Assembly: GCA_012934845.2 (NCBI GenBank) | Contig: WNNJ02003750.1 | Coordinates: forward strand, 81,945-145,944 | Reading direction: 5' to 3' | Source of the DNA: Pomphorhynchus laevis | Lineage: Eukaryota > Acanthocephala > Palaeacanthocephala > Echinorhynchida > Pomphorhynchidae | DNA: 64,000 nt | Shown here: one piece after another, positions 54,701-63,884 of the stretch | How the letters are laid out: each line of letters starts with the position of its first letter | Position numbering within the stretch: position 1 is the first letter of the stretch | Translations under genes and position numbers: made by a program | Notes under the pieces: generated by a model | Told to the model about the DNA's origin: nothing | The model's database searches: none | Seen by the model: the letters and a program-made list of their open reading frames with translations, nothing else

Positions 54701-57700
54701 TGTTAATTTAAAAAAGTTGTATGAAATTCGTAATTTATCAATCTTTTGTTATTTTTAGTCTTTAAAGTGGTTAATATTATTTTTAGTGAAATTAAATCAT
54801 TTCATAATCGTGTAATATTTGTTTTAAAGCACTTTCGTAAATAAAAATGAGAATTTTCTTTCAACAATTGACTATGTAGCAGTGCCTGTAAATCTTTGGC
54901 CTAAACAAGCGAATATGTCGTTTAGTAATTTGTGTTTTATATTAGGTGTTTTCTGAATATGAATAGAATTTATTTTATTTAGCAAATGGGGAACGAGGCA
55001 CTGAAATGTCCACCAATAAATATAAATAAAAAAGAGAAACAATCAAATTCAGTGCTGTGCATTGGCAATAAATGTTTAAAGAATGCAATATGTCAGATTT
55101 ATTGTTAGCATTTCAATTAATGGATTTTGGTTTTAATGGACAAGATATATACGCCAGAGGGACAGGTGTGAAATGAAGAAAGATCAAGTGCGACTTTGCT
55201 GAGGTAAATGAGTTGAATTGAATGATGCTGTGTAAAAGTGTGAAAGGAGGAAGATGAGCGAATGTTAGCAGGAAGGCGGTTCCGTGTAAGTGGCCCTGAA
55301 ACATGATATGCGCGGAGGCCATGATTTTTAAGAGACCAGTATGACTGGATCGTAGAGTTTTCGAAGATTTATGGACTAAGTAGAAGTTTAAGATAGGACT
55401 GAAACGAAAAACAATAAATAGAAAGAGCAAGGTGACGCGATGAGATATGCTAGGGCAATTAAGAAGCAATAGACGATAAGAAATATAATCAAAGCGTCGG
55501 AGGTGTAATAAGATAGAGAGGCTCTATGGATAACGAATTGAAGAATTAAAACGAGTTGATAACGAGTTGGGTAAGTTGAGTACTAAACTGAGGCAATAGT
55601 TAAGTTGTCGGAAGAGAACGGAAATGTATGTTGGCAAATGTGGAACGAGCCACTGAAATGCCCACCAATAAATATAAATAAAAAAGAGAAAAAAATTAAA
55701 TTCAGTGCTGTACATTGGCAAGAAATGTGTAAAAGATGCAATATGTCAGGTTTATCGTTAGCATTGCCGACAATGAATTTCGATTTTCATGAACAAGATA
55801 TATACGCCAGAGGGACAGATGTGAAATGAAGAAAGACAAGGTTATAATTTGCCGAGGGAGAGAAGTTTGATTAAAATAAGCTGTTTAAAGGTATGAAAGA
55901 AGAAGTTATAAAGTTTTAATAAAGTTATAACGTTGTATTAATTTATGAAAAATTTAACAATTAAATAAATTAATTTAATTATTTAAACGCAATTATGGTA
56001 ACGCAATTAATAAATTATATGAAATTGTCAAAATTTATAATTCATTTTAACTAATTGCTATAGACGATTTTTATAATTATGCAAAACTTGATTTTTCGAA
56101 ATGGTTCTTTCGTATAATGTGCTATAACAATGGGATATAATTAAAACTACAAAATATTTCTTAATTATGGCCATTTTATTTATGACAAAAATGCAGTTAA
56201 AATTTTGATTAAGATTTTAATCATGAGAATCGTTTATTTATTAATTGATGAACCTGATAAATATTTCGTAAATTATAATCTAACAGCAATACGCTACAAC
56301 GCAGTATAACTTAATTTATATTTGTTTTAGTAGTATTGAATTATGAAAAGGTTAATTCATTGCTTTTAAAATCTTTACACAATTAATTAACAAGTTTGTG
56401 TCTTTTTATTTGCTAATCAAATTAAGGAGAAACATACGTTATCTACAATTGGTTCAATGAAGTCGTTAGTCGGTAAAATTCCGTATTATCGTCAGATGAC
56501 AAACTCTCTCAATATCCGTAAGTTATAAAAACTTAAAGGAATCCATAAATTCGAAATCTATAATTTGATAAAAATAAATAAAAAACATTAAATGTTTTTA
56601 ATAAAATAATAATTTAGATACTATAACATAAAAAGTTAAATAAATAAATTAAAATAAACTAAAAAGTGAAGCATTTCATTCAATCTAACTGGCAATAAAG
56701 CAGACGAGTCGAGTGATCGTCACCTACAATAAGAGGACCGAAATTTGAAACGTAGGTAATGGATCAGTGGCTGATGAGCTACATCAATATTGAAGTTAGT
56801 GTACTGATGTTGACTTATAAAATAGTGTTGAAGCAACTTCCAGAATAAAGCCATCAAAATTTTAATTATAACAAGAATAATATATCATCATGTCATCATG
56901 ATGATATATTATGATATATATACATCATCATCTTGTCAATCAGTATTTTTAGTATTAAAAGATACTATATAGTAATCTATATATTATATAGATTATTAAT
57001 CAACTATATTATATTATATAGATTATTAAATATAATCTATATAATATAATATTATATTATATAGATTATATTATATTATATTATATAGATTATTACCAAT
57101 TATATTATATAGATTATTAAAGATACTATATATTAATCAACTTATATTAATTTAATTCGATCTTCCTTGCTTGGGGAAGAAAGATCAATATCTCTGGAAT
57201 GTTCTTGTTTACTCATTTCTCCTTTCACAGGAAATGTGTTTATTCGATGTATCTCATTAAATTTAATCTGTACAGTCTCTATAAATGTCTTTGTTAATTC
57301 AAAAGTTTATGGGAGCAATGACCACATAAAAAGTTGTCCAACGACATATCCTCCACCTCAGAGTGATCAATCTTGGTCCATACAGGGTTCCAACACAAGT
57401 CGAGTATTTGGGATTGTTGAATGTTGACATTAAAAAAGGTGCATCAAGGAAGCAATTCTGAGCACAAAAATGCAGGACACTGAGGTCCTTTGTTTTGCAT
57501 AGGAACGTAAATTAGGCAGTATTTATAGTTATAACGATGAATAGCAACTCTCCAGTTTAAAGAAACCTTTGTCAGAGAGTTTCTCCAGTAAGATTGTATA
57601 AGGCTGGAATTATATAAAGTTTATTTCCAGGCATGCTATTTTTACCCTATTTTTTAACTTCAAGATTTTCACTTCATTCTTAACTTGTTTTATACCAGTA

Positions 57701-60478
57701 CTCCCTTAGCGAGAGTCTTGATAAATGTTGACATTAAATTAAAAGTATGTTGACTTAAAATTATGAAACAAACTATAGATGATTAAATTATATCTGCCTT
57801 AAATTGCATAAATCAATTACAAAATAAGCAGATTCTGTAATGTGATCTTATAGATTTATCTATAAATACTTTTAATAATTTGTTTAAAACTGGGCAAAAA
57901 TATATCTAAATAATATAATTATATAAAATATATGCTTAGATATGTTTGTGAAATGTGTGTTACTCCTTACACATATATTTGTATTATATAATTACTCCTT
58001 ACACATATATATTGACACCTGATTTAAAGTTTTGTTTTGTTGTGGTCCTGTAAGCGTGCGCTGGCACGCATTTGCCACGGTAAAAATAAATCTTTTTTTA
58101 ACAAAGTAAGCTTGTGGCTCACTGTAGTAAACCAAACTTACACTAACAGTGTTCTTTTGATTATAAAATTAAATGTAGTATATCTACTCACCCTAAACGG
58201 TTCTGAGCATGCGTAGAGTATGGCCAGAACTTATTATAGCTCATCTTCCTGATGACCTATAATTGTTATTCTAATCATGACATATTACCAATTAATCGGT
58301 TCAAAAAATACTTAATTTAAATAAGCAGATATTTAGAAAATTTGAAGATTAATATATTTACCGATCTTTTTTACAAAATAAGCAGATTCTGCAATGTGAT
58401 CTTATAGATTTATCTATAAATACTTTTAATAATTTGTTTAAAACTGGGCAAAAATAAATCTAAATAATATAATTATATAAAATATATGCTTAGATATATT
58501 TGTGAAATGTGTGTTACTCCTTACACATATATTTTCACATATATTTACATCTGAGACGTATTTTAGTGCCAAAGTTATTAATTATTTATATTTTTATCAT
58601 ATTAGCTACTTAATATAATTACTTATTTATTACTTATAAATAATAAATTAAGACTTACTAATTTATTAATAATATTGTAATACTTTAATAAATTTGATTT
58701 ACACTATTAAATATAAAAATATTATTATATTAATATTTTTATAAAATAAAAATATTAATAAAATTTTGTCAACTTTGATTTTAATCGATATTACAGCTCA
58801 CAGCACATAAAAGCGAAATATATTTTATTAGGTCTACAAAATACAATGTATTAATCCATGCAATTCAGCTAGCTGAGTCTACGTAATTAATGTAATTATA
58901 AAATAAACAAAACATAATAATGCTAAATCAAAATTTAATAATTAAATATTAAAATTAATAATTGTTTTTAGATTTTCTATAATTTAAATCAAGTTAAAAA
59001 AATGAAATTTAAAATAAACGTCAATTTTATGAATTGACTAATAAATAACAGACGATGAATTAGAATATAATGAATTAAATATAAATTTTCCATTAAAATG
59101 GAAAATTAAATTAAGAATTTCATGCTTTTAACATTTTATTTAAATTAAATCAGCTAACTGAGTCTACGTATTTAATATAATTATAAAATAAACAAAACAT
59201 AATAATGCTAAATCAAAATTTAATAATTAAATAATATAATTAATAATTGTTTTTAGATTTTCTATAATTAAAATCAAAGTTAAAAAAATGAAATTTAAAA
59301 TAAACGTCATTTTTATGAATTGACTAATAAATAACAGACGTTGTATCAGAACGTATGTTATAAACTTATATATTATAATATATTATAATATAATATATTA
59401 TAATATAATATATTATATTATAAATAAATCAATTCAGCTAACTGAGTCTACGTAATTAATATAATTATAAAATAAACAAAACATAATAATGCTAAACCAA
59501 TAAATCAAAATTTAATAATAAGGTAATAAATAATAAAATAATTTTTATAAGATTTCATATAACATATATCAAGTTTAAAATAAAGATTGACATTTAAAAT
59601 AAGTCAATTTTTATTAATTGACTAATAAATAATATACGATGGATCATTATAAGAATTAGAAGTCATCAGGAGGAACAAATATGCAATTGTTTTGTACATT
59701 AATATACAAAAAAATTTTCAAAGTGCTTAGTTTCATGTTTTATATTTTAATGTTTTATCATTTCAAAATAACGGTGATGTATAGTTTCAGTTTTTTATTT
59801 GAGATTTATTATTCTAGCCCAATTTCCTACATAAATAAATGTGATCCAGAATGAAAATGTATATAAATTTTCTGAATAAAAAATTTAAATAAAATCTGAA
59901 CGTTTATAATAAAAAATTGTAAATGGTATTTTAATCTATTGACAAAGACAAAGATTGTCTTTAGATTTATCTAAAGGCAAATCTTTACATAAATAGTGTA
60001 TCCCCTATCATTCACCACGTAATACACATATCTGATCTCTTGAGTTCTCGCAGTTAGTTGAAAGCCGATGATTTTTAAAATGTAAATTTATGTAATCAAT
60101 TAAGTAATTGTGATTAGGTTATTAATAATTATTAATTACTTAATTAAGTAATTAATAATATAGTAATTTTAAATAACATATTTTGATGACATGAAAATGA
60201 AATTAATGTCACAAACCCTCTTTTCCTCGATTTTATTAGTTTAGTGTTATAATAATCAATTTATCATTCGCATTTAGATACCCAGTTGGGTCATGTTGTA
60301 AAGAAGATGGTCGAGAGTGAAGATTTCTGTCAACGATTGAATCAAGAAAGAGGTCAAACGTTTAAAGTTTGAATATTGTTTTACGCTTTGAATTTCAGAT
60401 ATTATACTAAACTCAAAACCGAATCGTTTACAGGAAAGCATTGTTGATTCCATATTAGAGAAAAAAGATTTAAACTTC
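42705..60478 (+). CDS. VPS33A: VPS33 (Sec1/Munc18-family HOPS/CORVET subunit), partial
   Basis: VPS33 clasps SNARE bundles for late-endosome and lysosome fusion within HOPS/CORVET. Nine exons in phase-compatible order match VPS33 from the [16 protein letters not shown] segment to the EDCIAQK segment. The diagnostic blocks are VIIWDD...GLITDFGILR, PLIFVPIDRDVF, TLVVVDRSYDFLS (the SM-family 'LDRxxDLxTP' site), NDPVFNEIRHMPFESLGPIL, STIGSMKSLVGKIPYYRQM and VKKMVESEDFCQRLNQE. These fit VPS33A ([17 protein letters not shown]) slightly better than VPS33B. One ~40-residue segment between 52535 and 53782 was not located. The first exon and the C-terminal third lie outside or were missed. A 9.3-kb intron holds two LINEs; other introns are 46-67 nt or 1.2-3.8 kb. 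Confidence 0.85.
42824..42954 (+). CDS. VPS33A: VPS33 exon 2 in window
   Basis: NHNVHKMFAYSS aligns with EHEVEKMFTLKG. The exon continues to NTKNINDLCSKIS and leaves in phase 2 (AG|GTAGAA), which fits the acceptor at 52292. Confidence 0.75.
43000..43175 (-). repeat. R1 repeat with hairpin
   Basis: Minus-strand R1. The hairpin CUGCUAUG...CAUAGCAG is at 43005-43053 on the plus strand, with GGGGUCGAAAUCUG inside, followed by CCTCCTGATAACC and the CAACGTCTGTTATTTATTAG box. Confidence 0.7.
43176..43489. other. VPS33 intron, AT-rich
   Basis: No recognised content. Confidence 0.4.
43490..43760 (-). mobile_element. Penelope-like GIY-YIG element 3' tail
   Basis: Inverted copy of 29100-29345, sharing CATGGCTCGTGAGTCTAAC and CTATGCATAGTAATATC boxes. 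The GIY-YIG domain itself is not present here. Confidence 0.65.
43761..44207. other. VPS33 intron, nothing recognised
   Basis: AT-rich spacer. Confidence 0.4.
44208..44393. mobile_element. Foldback/MITE with ~60-bp arms
   Basis: GAATTGTTTTGGGGCCAAAC at the left is mirrored by GTTTGGCCCCAAAACAATTC at the right. Inner arms pair through AACGTTT and AAGATTTTGTTATCAA. A ~65-bp spacer separates the arms. Confidence 0.78.
44394..44904. other. VPS33 intron, AT-rich
   Basis: No recognised content. Confidence 0.4.
44905..45050 (-). repeat. R1 repeat, partial
   Basis: Carries CATCGTCTATTATTTATTAG and the following ATTGACTTTTATTTTAAATT box in minus orientation. Confidence 0.65.
45122..45510 (+). repeat. 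R1 repeat plus Penelope-like 3' end
   Basis: Same order as at 22128 and 27016: R1 core, then the hairpin (45339-45387), then TACAAAGTATATTATTTATT and the complement of the RT's final codons (TTATTATCCATCCATAAAG). The RT body is absent. This confirms that R1 and the Penelope-like 3' end travel together. Confidence 0.72.
45511..45929. other. VPS33 intron, nothing recognised
   Basis: AT-rich spacer between R1 and the LINE. Confidence 0.4.
45930..49449 (-). mobile_element. Jockey/I-like LINE, near full length
   Basis: Minus strand. ORF1 remnant 49449-49075 (RNA-binding-like SLKISNFPLYLDEDDSNKL), then CCHC knuckles near 48960-48800 (CINCCGDHPA...KC in the frame beside the listed one). ORF2 starts at an ATG at 48399 with LNILQWNSGG, the AP-endonuclease opening, and has DMILGDFNDI near 47970 and the ILDSLLL block. 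RT motif A LDFSAAFDRIS lies near 46800, motif B MPQGSPLSPIL at 46638, and motif C VVYADDTT near 46550, with the catalytic pair intact. ORF2 is broken by a stop soon after its start and by a frame gap near 47000-47100 and 46650. The ORF1 start is cut at 49449, where the next LINE begins. Confidence 0.87.
49442..52015 (+). mobile_element. CR1/Rex-type LINE, degraded, head-to-head with the previous one
   Basis: Endonuclease part to 49873 with GDSLVLLGDSNAHVG (GDFN expected) and later FEHKEIHRCTWHQDS and MIDFVIVSSNLR. The linker reads LRNGKSSGVDEIRHEALKAL (about 50845). RT has SEWRTGVVVPIFKKDDRRVC (50970-51020) and motif A FVDLEKAFDRVPRERLW (51229-51280). The catalytic motif near 51530 is disrupted by a frameshift and substitution. 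The thumb has HELWVMTEKIISRIQATEMR (51907-51965). The element stops at LRDEVRNS (about 52015) without a 3' UTR. Many stops and frame changes. Confidence 0.87.
52016..52292. other. VPS33 intron end
   Basis: AT-rich, with a small CAATATTTGATATT-type repeat at 52165-52240. The acceptor TATTTGTAG is at 52284-52292. Confidence 0.45.
52293..52377 (+). CDS. VPS33A: VPS33 exon 3 in window
   Basis: Enters in phase 2 and reads SSGTMTQCIYRRLIVIPEVS, matching GPTRDFHILFVPRRS. The ATG at 52306 is internal. The donor is ACT|GTAAGT, and a 53-nt intron follows (52378-52430). Confidence 0.78.
52431..52535 (+). CDS. VPS33A: VPS33 exon 4 in window
   Basis: 35 codons, DSKFCNLFTDTDELPLIFVP then IDRDVFTCFDDKLLH, matching [22 protein letters not shown]. 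Confidence 0.82.
52536..53781. other. VPS33 intron; a missing ~40-aa exon is expected here
   Basis: The vertebrate segment from ECYLES to GKGECAR has no clear counterpart. A possible piece (LQMYSCC...VGIPYSR, 53573-53635) does not fit the neighbouring phases. The rest is AT-rich. Confidence 0.4.
53782..53947 (+). CDS. VPS33A: VPS33 exon, SM-family core
   Basis: KLCEMICRNKLSITG, then TLVVVDRSYDFLSCLVQDVS and YESLLNANYSIN, matching [20 protein letters not shown] and TYEGLIDEIYGIQN. An internal GTAAGT (53902) is skipped because the homology continues through it. The donor is ATGG|GTTAGT, and a 67-nt intron follows. Confidence 0.88.
54015..54196 (+). CDS. VPS33A: VPS33 exon
   Basis: GSISVDRKIIDSSLDDSL, then KLHLNSNDPVFNEIRHMPFE and SLGPILTRKTEELIRIHN, matching KFVLNSAEELFAEIRDKNFN...VGSVLSKKAKII. 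Confidence 0.9.
54285..54722. mobile_element. Large foldback element, ~175-bp arms
   Basis: Left arm 54285-54465 and right arm 54535-54722 are inverted copies, with ends CACGAACAGAAAAGTATAAA and TTTATACTTTCCTGTTCGTG. They share TGGCGTCTG-type and GTTGTGTAGCTACAGGG blocks. GC content exceeds the flanks. The right arm contains GTGATGAG...GGCCGAAACG, again reminiscent of hammerhead boxes but with the first C replaced. Confidence 0.75.
54985..55185 (+). repeat. ~200-bp direct repeat, left copy
   Basis: Shares CACCAATAAATATAAATAAA and GATATATACGCCAGAGGGAC with 55632-55835 at about 85-90% identity. The spacing of ~650 bp and the lack of other similarity suggest a local duplication. The right copy keeps a longer frame (KCPPININKKE...GLSLALPTMNF). 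Confidence 0.75.
55632..55860 (+). repeat. ~200-bp direct repeat, right copy
   Basis: Partner of 54985-55185. Its open frame (55605-55829) is not recognised. Confidence 0.75.
55861..56426. other. VPS33 intron, AT-rich
   Basis: Nothing recognised. Confidence 0.4.
56427..56517 (+). CDS. VPS33A: VPS33 exon
   Basis: EKHTLSTIGSMKSLVGKIPY then YRQMTNSLNI, matching [20 protein letters not shown]. It leaves in phase 1 (ATC C|GTAAGT). Confidence 0.9.
56695..56875 (+). repeat. Solo relative of the 371-bp array unit
   Basis: Has GAGGACCGAAATTTGAAACG and GTGGCTGATGAGCTAC in the same order and spacing as the array unit, and a related AAAGCCATCAAAA end. Here GCUAC does not pair with GGACC; GUAG/CUAC could pair instead. 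Confidence 0.6.
56880..57140. repeat. ATATAGATTATTA-type simple repeat
   Basis: About 250 bp of imperfect ATATTATATAGATT units. Confidence 0.7.
57141..57820. other. VPS33 intron, unassigned
   Basis: The open frame at 57167-57427 is not recognised. The minus strand at 57450-57620 looks faintly coding but has no known match. Confidence 0.35.
57822..58010 (+). repeat. ~165-bp direct repeat, left copy
   Basis: ACAAAATAAGCAGATTCTG ... GTGTTACTCCTTACACATAT is repeated at 58372-58540 at over 95% identity. Confidence 0.85.
58035..58112 (+). mobile_element. CR1/L2-like LINE 3' tail scrap
   Basis: GTAAGCGTGCGCTGGCACGC followed by ATTTGCCACGG and an A/T-rich tail matches the 3' end of the 30.5-33.1 kb LINE (33014-33055). 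Confidence 0.65.
58372..58545 (+). repeat. ~165-bp direct repeat, right copy
   Basis: Partner of 57822-58010. Together they bracket the LINE tail scrap and about 360 bp of other sequence. Confidence 0.85.
58546..58860. other. AT-rich spacer
   Basis: Nothing recognised. Confidence 0.4.
58862..59700 (+). repeat. Three R1 copies in tandem, plus orientation
   Basis: Starts near 58866, 59150 and 59434, about 284 bp apart. Each carries AGCTAACTGAGTCTACGTA, AATGCTAAATCAAAATTTAAT-like and GACTAATAAATAACAGACG boxes. The third retains the ATCAGGAGGAAC end. Confidence 0.8.
59701..60277. other. VPS33 intron, AT-rich
   Basis: No recognised content. Confidence 0.4.
60278..60352 (+). CDS. VPS33A: VPS33 exon
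   Basis: Enters in phase 1 and reads HTQLGHVVKKMVESEDFCQR then LNQER, matching [20 protein letters not shown]. It is followed by a 46-nt intron (60353-60398). The minus-strand frame over this region is a shadow. Confidence 0.87.
60399..60478 (+). CDS. VPS33A: VPS33 exon, last one found
   Basis: DIILNSKPNRLQESIVDSIL then EKKDLNF, matching [20 protein letters not shown]. The donor is TTC|GTAAGT. The following vertebrate segment (VLRLVCLQSV...) was not found in the remaining 3.5 kb. Confidence 0.8.
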
Positions 60479-61104
60479 GTAAGTTCATTGATATATTGGA
60501 AACCGTTTTTATTTAAACTTATACACATAAAAACTACCATAAAAATGAAGTATTGTAATGTTTTCTATGTTTTTACAACTAATTTTCTTATTTTTTTGTA
60601 TTTTTTGAAATTTTTTAAAATTCATCTAACATTAAAATATTAAAAATTTAAATTATTTAAATAATTGTGATAATTACAAATGAATTACAAATGAGCAACA
60701 GCGATATAAAAGATAAAATATAATAATTATATGAGCACACAGAATTTTTAAACTGCGATAACATATTGTTTTGTTACTAAATGCTTGTGAGTTACTATTG
60801 GGTGATAGCTTTTCCTTTAAAACACACTATTTTATCACTTAAATCTGCAATAAGCATCCAGTTATCGGTTACTTCAGCTAAACAGTCGATAATGCATGCG
60901 ATATTATTTCCCTAGTTGAATCATCGGGTTGTGACACCGATGGTTATAAAACTTTCTGTTCCGTTTATTAATTAAAAATATTTCAATTAATAAGATATTA
61001 AATAGAGTGATTGAGTATATAATTAAATGGAGGTTTGAGTGCTAATATATTTGTTTATAAATTAATTAAATTTCTCAAATTCTATTGAGGAATATTACGG
61101 ACTC
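60479..61104. other. Intron, mostly AT-rich
   Basis: The minus strand at 60915-60810 reads NIACIIDCLAEVTDNWMLIA. It is coding-like but unrecognised. Confidence 0.35.
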
Positions 61105-61385
61105 TATTCCAATTGAGGCATAGAGTCTGAAACCTGATAGCATAGCAGTTCCTCCTGATGATATCTAATCCTTATTATGATACATCGTCTATTATTTATT
61201 AGTCCATTCATAAAAATTGACTTTTATTTTAAATTTCGATTTTAAATTGGAAGATGATATAAGTTATATAAAATCTTATAACTAATCTTAAATTAGTTAT
61301 AAAATCTTATAACAATTATTTATAATAATTTATTATCTAATTTTTAAATTTTTATTTATTGATTTAGCATTAGCATTATTATTTA
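61105..61385 (-). repeat. R1 repeat, minus
   Basis: GAAACCTGATAGCATAGCAG, CCTCCTGATGATATC, CATCGTCTATTATTTATTAG and the R1 core follow in order. It is the inverted counterpart of 1606-1812. Confidence 0.72.
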
Positions 61386-61627
61386 TTTGTTTTTATTTAT
61401 TTATTTTTATTTATTTTGTAATTATATAAAATTTATACTTTATTATTGTTATTTATTTATTTTATTTTATTTTTTTAATTTTATAATTATATTAAACATG
61501 GAGACTCAGTTATCTGACATTATTTATTCTACTGACAAGTTAGTATTGACTTATGAACTTTGTTTTCCGGTAAGTATGTATTCTTAAAAAATACTAAAAC
61601 TATGTATTCTTCATTCAACATTATTTT

Positions 61628-61835
61628 TTTGATGACATCTAATTCTTATTCTGATACAACGTCTGTTATTTATTAGTAAATTCATAAAAATTGACGTTTA
61701 TTTTAAATTTCAATTTTTTTAACTTGATTTAAATTATAGAAAATCTAAAAACAATTATTAATTTTGTTATTTAATTGTTAAATTTTGATTTATTGATTTA
61801 GCATTATTATTTTTATTTATTTTTATTTTGTAAAA
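61628..61835 (-). repeat. R1 repeat, minus
   Basis: Begins GATGACATCTAATTCTTATT and ends in the TTTAGCATTATTATTTTTAT core. Confidence 0.72.
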
Positions 61836-61917
61836 CATTCCTCTTTGTCCCTTAGCTCGCGATTCACTCTTGACGATTTATCAGTCATTTCGCTGCTGCA
61901 GTTCCTATTTATATTAT

Positions 61918-62385
61918 AAAACGACTCAGTTAATCCCATTTAACTGGGTCATTTAACATTAACTCATTTAATTTATTTAAATTTGTATGAAACAGATTTA
62001 AATCCAAACAATTCTTTATCAGTAATGGATCGTAATCAACTATTTGCAAACAAATTAATTTTTTGTAAATTTAAAGTCATTTTCAATGATCCAGCGTAAG
62101 TCACTAACATTTTGTTGAACATCAACAAAATGATGAGGAGTTAGGGGCCGAAACCTGATAGCATAGCAGTTCCTCCTGATGACCTCTAATTCTTATTCTG
62201 ATACAACGCCTGTTATTTATTAGTCAATTCATAAAAATGACGTTTACTTTAATGATTAAAATTATAGAAAATCTAAAAACAATTATTAATTTTGTTATTT
62301 AATTATTAAATTTTGATTTAGCATTATTATGTTTTGTTTATTTTATAATTATATAACAATACGTAGACTCAGTTAGCTGATTTAA
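61918..62385 (-). repeat. R1 long form plus adjoining R1 copy, minus
   Basis: 61918-62105 is the inverted copy of 988-1175. It is joined to a hairpin end (62118-62168, with GATGAGGAGTTAGGGGCCG) and a second R1 core to 62385 ending TACGTAGACTCAGTTAGC. Confidence 0.75.
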
Positions 62386-62640
62386 TCGTTTCAACAAAAT
62401 AAAAAATTCGTTATTTTGAAGATTATTTTGACACCGTGATGTTTGTCAGATCTATGATATTAAATATATGATTTATAATTGCGAAGCCACATGTTTATTC
62501 AATTCATTAAGTTATTAATTTAAAATAAATTGATTTATTGCATTTTAATGAATTTAATTTATGTATCCTAATTACTGAATTAATTAAGTTTTTTTTATTA
62601 GTTTACTAATATGAAATAATAAATCGATTTTATTAAGTTT
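62386..62640. other. AT-rich spacer
   Basis: Nothing recognised. Confidence 0.4.
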
Positions 62641-62990
62641 AGCATAGCAGTTTATTAAAATAGCACAGTTTATTAAGATAGCAGTTTATTAAGATAGCAT
62701 AGCAGTTCCTCCTGATGACCTCTAATTCTTATTCTGATACAACGTCGGTAAATTTATTAGTCAATTCATTAAAATGACTTTTATTTTAAATTACAATTTT
62801 TTATTTTAACTTGATATAAATTATAAAAAATCTTATAACAATTATTTATAATTATTTATTATCTAAACGTTTAAATTTTGATTTATTGATTTAGCATTAT
62901 TATATTAATTTATATTCATTTATTTTAATTTATTTATTATCATATTATTATATTAAATACGTAGACTTAGTCGGCTGAATTTATTCATTT
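62641..62990 (-). repeat. R1 repeat, minus, with short AGCATAGCAGTTTATTA repeats
   Basis: The hairpin end is replaced by three or four short repeats of the TAGCATAGCAGTTTATTAA kind (62640-62710), then a normal R1 body. Confidence 0.7.
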
Positions 62991-63186
62991 GATTGTTGTT
63001 AATGTTGTTAATTTTCTTTTTTAAAACAAACCTTTTGTGAAACAATCATTAACCCTTGGATTAATCCATAGCGACAAAAAAGGCTTTTTGCGCTCTAAAT
63101 TCACTGTCTTTTCATCGTCAGTTAAACATTTTTAACAATTTTCTTTAATATAAGTTCAACCATGGCTCTGCATAGATTGATCTCCT

Positions 63187-63378
63187 TTGTTGGAGAAAAA
63201 TCTGATGACCTCTAATCAGATTCTGATTAGACTGATTTTAAATCAGTTCCTCCTGATGGCCTCTAATCAGATTCTGATCAGACTGATTTCAAATCAGTTC
63301 CTCCTGATGACCTCTAATCAGATTCTGATTAGACTGATTTCAAATCAGTTCCTCCTGATGACCTCTAATCCTTATTCT
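63187..63378 (-). repeat. 51-bp tandem repeat derived from the R1 end
   Basis: CTGATGRCCTCTAATC recurs at 63202, 63253, 63304 and 63355. Each unit holds two small palindromes, CTAATCAG...CTGATTAG and ACTGATTT...AAATCAGT. The open frame across it is just the 17-codon translation of the unit. Confidence 0.85.
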
Positions 63379-63640
63379 GATACAACGTCTGTAAATTTAT
63401 TAGTCAATTCATAAAAATTGATTTTTATTTTATATTTCCATTTTTTTTAACTTGATATAAGTTATATAAAATCTTATAACAATTATTTATAATTATTTAT
63501 TATCTAATTATTAAATTTTGATTTATTTATTTTGCATTATAATTTTATTTATTTTTATTTATATCTTTTGTATATTTATCTTTATTTATTTATTTTAATT
63601 TATTTATTCATATTAAATACGTAGACTCAGTTAGCTGAAT
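63379..63640 (-). repeat. R1 repeat body, minus
   Basis: Follows the 51-bp array and ends at TACGTAGACTCAGTTAGCTG. Confidence 0.72.
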
Positions 63641-63884
63641 CAATTATTTAAATTAAAAATAGTGATACAATTTTGTACCCTTCACTAGTATCGATTAAAA
63701 TAGTTAAAATTACGATAAAAATGCTTAATGATTCTTTATACATTAAATATAAATGTATCGTATGCAAATAATATGTAATGTATCAAAATACGATCTACAT
63801 ATAAATATTAATTGATAAATATAATATATTTATAAATATAAATATATTATATACAGATCAACGCTTATCTATCTTCATCCAATC
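63641..63884. other. AT-rich spacer
   Basis: Nothing recognised. Confidence 0.4.

Noticed and set aside
54985-55860. LTR-like pair
   Set aside because: The two copies lack TG...CA ends, a primer-binding site or any pol-like sequence between them; called a local duplication.
60810-60920. Minus-strand frame NIACIIDCLAEVTDNWMLIA
   Set aside because: Coding-like composition but too short and without any recognised family or paired exon.
61498-61569. Short exon-like frame METQLSDIIYSTDK...CFP followed by GTAAGT
   Set aside because: It lies inside the R1 cluster, matches nothing, and does not continue VPS33.
63187-63414. Repeat-protein-like frame (SNQILIRLISNQFLLMT units)
   Set aside because: It is only the translation of a 51-bp DNA tandem repeat. 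The opposite strand carries the R1 end.
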